Assembly: GCF_958450345.1 (NCBI RefSeq)
Contig: NC_088780.1
Coordinates: forward strand, 105,722,226 to 105,786,225
Direction: 5' to 3'
DNA: 64,000 nucleotides
Source of the DNA: Calliphora vicina
Lineage: Eukaryota; Arthropoda; Insecta; Diptera; Calliphoridae
The position numbers were made by a program, and so were the translations under genes. The notes under the pieces were generated by a model. That model was not told where the DNA came from and did no database searches. It saw only the letters and a program-made list of their open reading frames with translations. Shown here in pieces: positions 1 through 9,900 of the stretch (its first letter is position 1; the number at the start of each line of letters is the position of its first letter).

Positions 1-49
1 ACAGCAGTTACAGCAAAGATTTGCTGATGCCGATGAAATGCAAATGCAG
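1..49 (+). CDS. mask: mask, 3' end of an internal exon (window edge)
   Basis: Bases 2-49 read QQLQQRFADADEMQMQ and stop at a good donor (CAG|GTATGT). The Gln-rich composition and phase-0 end join cleanly to the exon at 1280. The upstream exon boundary is outside the window. Confidence 0.85.
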
Positions 50-3000
50 GTATGTCTCACTTCAAACTAGTGGAATTGACTTTTCGTAGTTAACTACCTT
101 TACAAACCTTGTCAGTTTGCAACAGCACATCAAGAAAATATATGAAAATGCGATTTACTATATTTGAAATTTTTTTGTTTAAACAAACAATGCTTTTGAA
201 TGAATTTCTATAAAAAACAAGTAAGAGTGCTATAATCGGCTGTGACAAATCTTATATACCCTTCATCAAAGTATACTTTAAGATAAATATTGAAAATAAT
301 TATTGGTTAAAACAAAATTTTCTTTAAAAAAAATATTGGTGAAAAAATCAAGTTAGTCGCGGTTTTTTGTTTATATTCAGTTATTTGTGGTATAAAGTCG
401 CAATTGAAAAATTACAAACGAAATAATAAACTTATAGTAAGAGCAAGTAAGAGTGCTTATCGGAAAAAAACTTTCGAAAAAAATTCAAAAAAGTTTTTTA
501 TTTTGCCAAAAAAAATCAAAAATTGTATATCTTGAGTTACAAAACATTTATTTTGATATACATATATCCCACTCCCACCCCACTATACGACTAAAACCCT
601 CTTAAAGGAATGGACCTAAACTTTCTTTTGAGCGAAAAAGTTTTAAAAAAGGGCCTATTTTGGAAAAAAAAGTTAAGAAATGTCAAAAATTGTATGTTTT
701 TAGTTACAAAATATTTATTTTGATAGATATCCCACTCGCATCCCACTAAGCGACTAAAAAGGTCTTCAAGGAAAAGACCTAAGCTTTCTTTTGAGGAAAA
801 AAGGGCATCCCACTAATCGACCAAATAGGTCTTCAAGGAATATATCTAAGCTTTCTTTTAAGAAAAAAAAAACCCATTTTGAAAAAAAAGTCAAAAAAGT
901 TTTTAATTTTGGAAAAAAAATATTAAAAATTTTTTTTTTTTAAATATTTTTTTGAAAGATTGAAGAAATAGCTATCTAAACTATTTGGGACACATTTTGC
1001 TAAGCACAATAGATAATAAGTTACATGGATGAGAAAAAACACATGTTTGGCCAAAATGTCAAATTTTGACCCCCTATAACTCAGTTCTTGACCGATCTTG
1101 TTGAAAAATTGTATCTGAATTACTATCCAATAGGTCTAACCTTGGTGCAAATTTCATTCCTTACTCATGCTGAATCGCAAATATATTATGAAGTTTGATT
1201 TCCGCTACTATTTTCAGAATATAGACTTTTCTAAGCTATTTTTTTAATTTTCAATACAATTTTACTTTTTACCTTAAAGCAACATCAACATCAGCAAACT
1301 ACGTTGTCTTTGATACCTTTTTCACCTGAAGATGCTGCTGCCGCCGTTCAGCAACAGCAGCAGCAACAATTACAAACACTGCCAACATCTACGTCAGCTA
1401 CCAGCACAGTGGCTGAATATCAATTGCAGCAACAACAACAGCACCAGCAACACACCCAACATCATGGCTTAGATCAAGAACTCAAACAGCATATACAACA
1501 ACTACACCAGCAACAACAAACCAATGTACGTCTATTAAAGGCCGTTGCGGCAGCTGCTGCTAATCAACAGCAGCAGCAACAACAACTAACTACTAATCAG
1601 CAGCAAAATGTAACCAACAACAATAACAACAATAATTTTGTTTTCAATGTTGACGGTAGCGGTGGTGTGGGCACCACTGTCGCAGACAAGTCCTCCCAAT
1701 CTTTACAGTTATTATTCCAATTACCACCTACGGCCCAACAGCAACAGCAGCAACAACAAGATGAGGTAGCTGCCACAGCTCAGCAACTGCAGCACTTGAA
1801 ATTGCATCATCAAGAATTGCAAGATCAGCAAAAGCAACAGCAACTACAGTTAAAGTTGTTGCAGCAACAAGAGCAAGATTTGTCACAAACCACTGCTGAG
1901 AGCTTAATGCAACAGCAGCAGCAACAGCAACAAACCACCCTGGAACAAGTGGCACAAAATAATCTCTTATTGCAGCAACAGGCCGCCTTAGCCCAACAGG
2001 TACTCAATCAGCAGGTCTTAAAGCAAAAGCAACAGCAATTGTTACAGCAGCAACAATCAACACAGGTTTGTAAAAAAAACAAATACGAACAATTTAGAAA
2101 ATACTTTTGGTAATACATATACATACATATTAATAAACGAAATGCAAAATCAATATTTTTCCTTTTAGGTTCAGGTTTCTACCCAGACTCAATCCTCTGT
2201 TGTTGTACCTCACCCAAATGCTGTGCAAGTTCAAACATCACGTGGTGTTAACAATCAATTCTGTCCTACTCTCTCAACCATGGCTGCTGCCGTTGATGTC
2301 GGCTTGGGCAGTGTTTGCGCCCTAACACCGCAACAGCAACAACAGCAACAACAGCAACAACAACAGCAGCAACAACATCAAATATCTCAAGAACAGCAAA
2401 TGCTTGCAGCTGGCTATGCAGCCGGTGTTCTTGCAGTGACACAACATCAACAACTGCCAGTACCAGCACCATTGACAGCAGCCCTAAACCAAGTTGTTGC
2501 CAATGCTTCGTCTGTACTTCCACCCCAGGCATCAACCAGTTCTGGCAGTAGCAAAATGCCCGGGGGTATTGCCAAAAAGGTAATCGACAAGCAGTCACGC
2601 AAAGAACGCAATCGATATTCATTGTTACGTTCAGCTGCCGGTAGTCAAGGTAAGTCAAATTAAATACCATATCAAAAAAGGGAAAATTGCACTCTGATTT
2701 TTTTACACTTTTACACAACAAAAATATGAACAAAATTTCACAAAAAAATACAACTTTTTTTGAATTTTTTTTCATGTGTTTGTTTTTTAAAATGTTAAAA
2801 AATCAGAGTGTACATTTACATTTTTTTGAAATGAATACCCTCATTTCATTTATACCTTTGTATCAGAGACTGAAAGTAAGTGTTCCACTTATTTCTGATG
2901 TGATTAGTATTATTTAAAAAAGTTAATTTGTATTATATATCTTAGGGAATATTTGTTGTGATGCCATAATATTTGGTATATACGTTTTCGATGGACATAC

Positions 3001-3940
3001 ACAATTTAAAGTTCCAAAGTTACCAATAGGGTGCCCCGATAGACCAGTCGATAGTTGCGGGTTCGATTCCCGTCAGAGACTCTGGGTGTATCTACAGACA
3101 AGCAAAAAGCTTCGCAGTTTGTGTATCTTTTTTAAAAAAAAATACTTAAAACAACAATTGAGAATTGGATCATGAGATAATTGAATTGTATTTACATTTT
3201 TGTGTAATTTTTATAACCAGTAGTCCAATTTTAAAAAAAAACTAATTTTATTTTATATGAAATTAAACTACTAGTTAAAATTTTTGTTTTCATCAACCTT
3301 TGGTTAGATAACATAATACTTTATTTATGCATCATTATGGTTTTATTAAAAACAAGTAAGAGTGCTATATTCGGCTGTGCCGAATCTTATATACCCTTCA
3401 CCAAATTATACTTCAAAATTTTAAATATTTTTAGGTAAACAAAATTTAATTTTTTTTAGTTGTTTTTTTTCATTTTTTGAAAAAAAATTTATTTTAAATT
3501 TTTTTTTTTAAATTTAATTTTTTTTTTTTTTTAAATTTAAAATTTTTTTTTTTTTAATTTTAAAAATTTTTTTTGGTTTTTAAAATTTTTTTTTTTTGAA
3601 AAAAAAAATTCGGGTTAAAAATGTTTTTCCCGATTTTGACCCATTGTAGGTCCAACTTGATATGGTCTTATATACGTCGTTGCAAATGTCTTTGAAATAT
3701 CTATCATTAGATATCCATATTGTCTATATTAATGTCTTAGTAATCCAGATATAGGTCAAAAATTGGTCAAAAATCGAGGTTGTCCTGGTTTTTTCCTCAT
3801 ATCTCAGCCATTTGTGGACCGATTTTGCTGATTTTAAATAGCAAAATTCTCGAAAGCATGTCTGACAGAATTATTGAAGATTTGGATCCCGAAGATATCT
3901 GGGGTCTTCAGAAAACTGATTTCAACAGACAGACAGACAG

Positions 3941-3978
<38 letters not shown>

Positions 3979-6900
3979 GGACATGGCTTAATCGACTCCG
4001 CTATCTATAAGGATCCAGAATATATATACTTTATAGGGTCGGAAATGAAAAATGTAGAAATTACAAACGGAATGACAAACTTATATATACCCTTCTCACG
4101 AAGCTGAAGGGTATAAAAAAATAAAAGGTCAATAAATATGGAATTAGAAAATATTTGCCCTTCACATACAATTAACTTAGAGATCTCAAATGTGAGTGAT
4201 GTATGGTACTAGTCATGTCCTCCAGAGCTATATTGATAATTGATATAAGGAATATTGAATGCTTTCCTAATTTACGGATCAGATACTTTCTTTTGTAAAG
4301 ATTTTCTGCAGATCAAGACTAACTACGAATAGCGCTATTAGTTTTAGAAGCGATATTTCTGGTGCATTATTTCAGAAAACTCAAATGATCTATTTCCGCA
4401 ATGATCTTCTATAGCTTTTTAAGCTGCTTCACAGTTAATGTTGTTAAAAAGTTATACACTATTGAATTTCTTATAAAAAATATTAACTAAACTTCGATTA
4501 AAGGCAAGCCAAAGCGAATTAAAAATTTTTGAGCCTTGTCGAAAATATTTAATTCCTTTGACCATGCTGTATCTCAGACATTTAAGATTCATAAATGGTC
4601 AGATATTATACGGTTATGCTTAATATATTTATTATGTAAAGCTAAAAATAAGAAGAATTTTATGCGATCTTAATATGTGGGCCAGTTATTTTCGATGTCT
4701 GATAGCAATTTTATTTAACAGTTTATTTTATATTTATATACTTATATTTTTAATAATGCCGCTTTAGCTAATGCTGCCGCACAACAGCAATATCAACAAA
4801 CAGTTGCCGCAACTACTGCCTTAGACAAAACCATCGATGTAGATTCCGAAACCGATTCCAATCATGATACAGCCCTTACTCTTGCCTGTGCTGGTGGCCA
4901 TGAGGAATTAGTCGAGTTACTTATAAATCGTGGAGCAAATATAGAGCATCGAGATAAAAAGGGCTTTACACCACTGATTCTAGCAGCGACAGCAGGCCAT
5001 GAGAAAGTGGTAGATATTTTACTCAAGCATGGCGCTGATCTAGAGGCCCAGTCGGAACGGACTAAAGATACACCACTATCGTTGGCCTGTTCGGGTGGAC
5101 GCTATGAAGTCGTAGAGCTGCTTTTAGGCATTGGAGCCAATAAGGAGCATCGCAATGTCTCCGATTACACACCATTGAGTTTGGCAGCGAGTGGTGGCTA
5201 TGTGAACATCATAAAATTGTTGCTTAGTAATGGAGCTGAGATTAATTCACGTACGGGCAGTAAATTGGGCATATCTCCGTTAATGCTGGCCGCCATGAAT
5301 GGGCATACGGCAGCGGTGAAATTATTGTTAGATCAGGGTTCGGATATTAATGCTCAGATTGAAACTAATCGTAATACTGCTTTGACATTGGCCTGTTTCC
5401 AGGGCAGGCATGAGGTGGTAAGTTTGTTGTTAGATCGTAAAGCCAATGTCGAACATCGTGCTAAGACTGGTTTAACGCCCCTCATGGAAGCCGCTTCGGG
5501 TGGTTATATAGAAGTTGGACGTGTTCTGCTGGACAAGGGGGCTGACGTTAATGCAGCGCCAGTGCCCACCTCAAGAGACACGGCCTTAACTATAGCCGCG
5601 GATAAGGGCCACTTAAAATTCGTCGAACTGCTGTTGGCTCGTGGAGCCGCAGTGGAGGTAAAGAATAAAAAGGGCAATTCCCCGCTATGGTTGGCTGCCC
5701 ACGGTGGTCATCTGAGCGTGGTTGATATATTATACAATCACAATGCTGATATCGATTCACAAGATAACAGACGTGTCTCCTGTTTAATGGCCGCATTCCG
5801 CAAAGGCCATACAAAGACCGTCAGATGGATGGTTCAATATGTCACCCAGTTTCCTTCCGATCAGGAAATGAACCGTTTCATTAGCACTATAAGCGATAAA
5901 GAACTATCTGAGAAATGCTACGATTGCATGAAAATCATACGCGCTGCAAAGGAGGCACAAGCCGTGAAGGCCAACAAGAATGCTTCAATTCTATTGGAGG
6001 AATTGGATATGGAGAGAACTCGTGAAGAGAGCAGAAGGGCTGCTGCTGCTCGTCGCCGTGAACGCAAAAAGAAGAAGAAGATGGAAAAGAAAGAAGAGAA
6101 ACGTCGACAAATGGAAGAAGCCACTGGTGGCTCGAGCATTCTGAAAGATGAAGATGATAAAGATTCCGACAAAGATGATGAATCCGATCACGAGGACAAC
6201 AATGCCGCCGATGAAGATGATGACCAACAGAATCCTCAAAATTATCGTGAAGAAGGTGACTCTGGTATAGATCAAGGATCATGTTCCAGTACCGATATAA
6301 AGGCTTCGGGCGGAAATCTGCAGAACAATGACAAGTCTGTCGGTGTTGGGGGTAGTGTAGGAGGAAAAAACAAAAATAAAAAGAAGAATAAACAACAAAA
6401 TACGCGTAATAGTAGTCCAGTTGTGGAAGAACCTCAAATAGTCCAACCTGCACCAGCTGCAAAGACACAGCAGCAGCCGCAGCAGCAACAACAACAAAAT
6501 AATAAAAAGAAAGATGATAATAGCAACTCAAAAACTGTATCGAACAGCAACAAGAAAAATACCGCTGAACAAAATACTTTAGCTACGAAAACACAAAGTA
6601 ATAACAACAATACAAATGTCAGCAATAAGAAATCGGAGCATCAACACAAGAAAGAGGAGGTTGTAAGTAGCAATAGCAACAACAATGCTTCATTGAATAC
6701 TGGTTCTACATCAACCACAACGATTGGTAACAAAAAGAAAGAATCCAATAAACAAAAAGAAAAGGAAAACTTGGCACCCAAAGAATTAACAGCCGCAGGA
6801 ACGGCTCAGCATCAACAACAACCAACACAATCAAATAGCCACAGTCATATTCACATTAATAAACAGCAACAACAAGCACATGTTCAACAACAGGCAACCA

Positions 6901-9900
6901 ACAACAATAAATCGGAAACATCCTCCGCTGGAAATCGTAAATCCTTAATATTTTCTGCTTCCAAAATGGCTGAAGAAAATAATAAACGAGACATGGAATC
7001 TATTGCATCCACAACGTTGGGATCGACTTCTGCCAGCAATAAGACTCATCCAGCTACGTCAGCAGTCCCTAAAAGGGGAGAAGACGGCTGGAAAGAGGTG
7101 GTACGCAAAAGTTCAACCCAACAATCGACTACAACTGCAGCGTCTGGTTCTGCTTCCAGCAATTCCTCTTCAGCAACAGCGGCCAACAGCAAAGAGTCCA
7201 TGTCCAGTACTTCAACAACCCTCTCTTCTTCGTCAAATTCTTCCTCGTCTACGACCATAACCGTACCTGGAGTATCGACAACTACCACCGTTACATCAAC
7301 AATGCCCGAAATGACCTGCAAAAAGGTACAAGTACCAGTCAATGCCATCTCCCGTGTAATTGGACGTGCTGGTAGTAATATTAACGCCATACGAGCCACC
7401 ACTGGAGCTCACATTGAAGTGGAGAAACAGGGGAAAAATCAATCGGAACGAAGCATAACCATCAAGGGTCTTACAGAAGCTACAAAACAGGCTCACATGT
7501 TGATTTTAGCTCTCATTAAGGACCCAGACGTGGACATATTACAAATGCTACCACGTATTAACACTACTATTAAAGCTTCAGTAGTGCCACCTGCTTCTAC
7601 AACTCCGCCATCTTCCATCTCGACCATGCAAGTGGGAACTTGGGATAATAAGACAGCTATACACTCCACAAGCGGTGGTCAAAGCAGCAATATGTCTTCA
7701 GGATCATCAACAACATCGTCTGCCTCATCCACACCCGGCAGTAATTTGAACTCGAAGACAGCAGGAAACCTAAATTCCAAATCAAATGCAAAGTCACAAG
7801 GAGGAGGTATAGGTACAAATTCAAATAAATCTGCCATAGGTAGAACACAACCTTCTAAGCCGTTTTATGCCCAACAAACACTCACATCAAGCCGTGGCGC
7901 AGGCGTAGGTGTAGCCTCAAGTGTCAGCAATCAAATTAAACATAAAGATCTTAATAGTAAGGGCTTGAGTGGACCAGGATTCAGTCAGAAATCTGTTGGA
8001 GCACCAGGTAGTAAATCAGCTGTTACCAGTTTCGGAGGATCCGGAGTAAATAACCAAACATTTGCTGCCAAATTGTTAACAGGTGGAGCTGCTACTACAT
8101 CTTTAACTGGCACCAATTTGTCTCCCACAAAGAAAACGGAACTAGGAGGCTTGCAGAGGTCGGGAATAACAGCTCCATACGGTCGTGGCAAACCTATGCC
8201 CAGTTCTACCATACCTTCCTTGGGAGGTGTAGGAGTTTTAGGGCAAAACAACAATACATTATCCGGTCCCATTGGCACATTCAATGTAGCCGAGGCTGCT
8301 GCTGCTGTTGCAGCTGCTAATGCTGCAGCTGCTCATGTAGCGTCATCGAATACTACGGCACGATCTGTGACCCCCATTGGGCCCCCAAATAAACAACGGG
8401 CTCCCACACCTACAACACTACAACAATCGGGAGGACATACCACCAACAACAATGCCACGTTACAAGCAACACAATCATTGCAACAGCAACAAAATTTGCA
8501 CATCAATACTGGAAATATGGGTGACAATATCAATACATCTGGAAATTCAGCCTCATTGGCCACTCCTGGTAGTTTTGGAGCTCAGTTGGCTGCAAAGATA
8601 AGCAGTGAATATTCTCTCTTTAACGATTACCATCAGTCGCAATGGGGTACTGCAGATAATTCACAGATTTACGCTAATCCCAATGCTATGGTTAATGATA
8701 ACTTGCCTCAGGCTGATGCTTCTAAGGCTCCGGGTTACAACCGCAATATATTGAGCTCTCCAGTAGGAAGTTCTAAGGCTTCTAATTCCAGCACACCACC
8801 GGGAAATGCAGCCACAAGCAATCTCAGTGTGGCCTCTCAGCAAACACTGACTATTTTGCCAGAAACTGGCGTAGCTCCCATAGGTTCTACAGCCTCTCAA
8901 TCGGCTCGATCACCAGCTGGTATTTCGGTGGCCGGCAATGATTTGACTCCACCATCAGGAGGTAATGCCGGTCAGCCTGCACAGCAACAAGATTCTAGTG
9001 CTATATCGCCTAATGTTATTAAGCCACCTGGAGCCATAGGACAAACTGCTAGCGCAGCTGGTGCCTCATCACAGCAACAACCAGCAAATGCCGGAAACGT
9101 ATCACAGCCACCTCCAAGTGGTTTGGCTATACAAAGACCCCAGACAAGCGGCCAACACAGAGCGAATGCTTCCAATAATTCGACTCAACAATCTCCACCA
9201 TCGGCACAACCCAATGTGGCAGACAATTCTGGAAATACGTTGAATTTTGGTCCTATAGGGCCCTCAGTGAATCGTGGCAATAATCCAGCCGGGGCTATAG
9301 GAGAACAACCACGTTTCTACGATCCAACCAACCAAATGAATGTTGCTGTTCCCATGGGCTTCCAAATTGATCCCAACCTAATGCAACAGCAAGCCTACAA
9401 TTCGGCCAACTCTAGACTCAATCCCAGAGCTTCGGTATTTGGCGGACAACAACAGCCAGGCAATAAATCACAAACACAATCATCACAAGCCATGGCTTCA
9501 GCCATGTATCACCAACAAAACCAACAGCAACAACCACCTACACAACAAAATCAACAAGGAAATGTCTTCAATGCCGCACCAGGAAAACCCCTAAATGCCG
9601 GCCAGAATTTGGCACCACAACGGCCACAATCTCAACCTCAGGCTGGTCAAACACAAAATCAACGTTGGTACGGCACCGACTATGCCACAGCCGGCGGTTA
9701 TGTGCCACCTTCAACCCGGGACATATTGAATTTGGAAAATGGTTCTACTGGTGGCATGGGTGGTGCCGGTGCAAATTCGCCAGCTGCCATGTCACCCAGT
9801 CAGAGTGGCAATGTCAACAATCCTGCTGGTCTTCTACAAACACCCCCACAAATGCCAGGCCAACAATCGGCCGATGATATGCGCAAAATACCCAGACCTA

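Larger units (their letters stand above)
50..1279 (+). other. mask intron 1, filled with transposon fragments
   Basis: Donor GTATGT, acceptor CTTAAAG. It holds a truncated INE-1-like end near 217-290, a second short piece of the same end near 436-465, and a foldback-arm fragment from about 476 to 1180. The last 100 bases look unique. Confidence 0.8.
2650..4767 (+). other. mask intron 3 with SINE-like, MITE and INE-1-like insertions
   Basis: Donor GTAAGT, acceptor GCTTTAG. From left to right it contains a decayed MITE (about 2661-2838), a tRNA-promoter-like repeat (about 3025-3140), a nearly full INE-1/mini-me-like element (3349-4116), and about 650 bases (4117-4767) in which I recognise nothing. 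Confidence 0.8.

Noticed and set aside
1728..2007. Minus-strand Val/Ala- and Cys-rich open frames opposite mask exon 2
   Set aside because: They are shadows of the CAA/CAG repeats on the coding strand.
2266..2775. 169-codon minus-strand open frame
   Set aside because: It overlaps mask exon 3 and intron 3 and is explained by repeat-codon shadowing; no domain.
3020..3095. A tRNA gene
   Set aside because: The B box is good but no acceptor stem or anticodon arm can be paired; a SINE remnant fits better.
3780..4107. Open frames MSWFFPHISAICGP... and QTDRQTDRQTD...
   Set aside because: The same frame appears at 34360 and 40768 only because it lies in the conserved core and CAGA microsatellite of the INE-1-like element; no start context or conserved protein.
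5935..6531. 198-codon minus-strand frame inside mask
   Set aside because: Low-complexity shadow of the Lys/Glu- and Asn/Gln-rich coding sequence.
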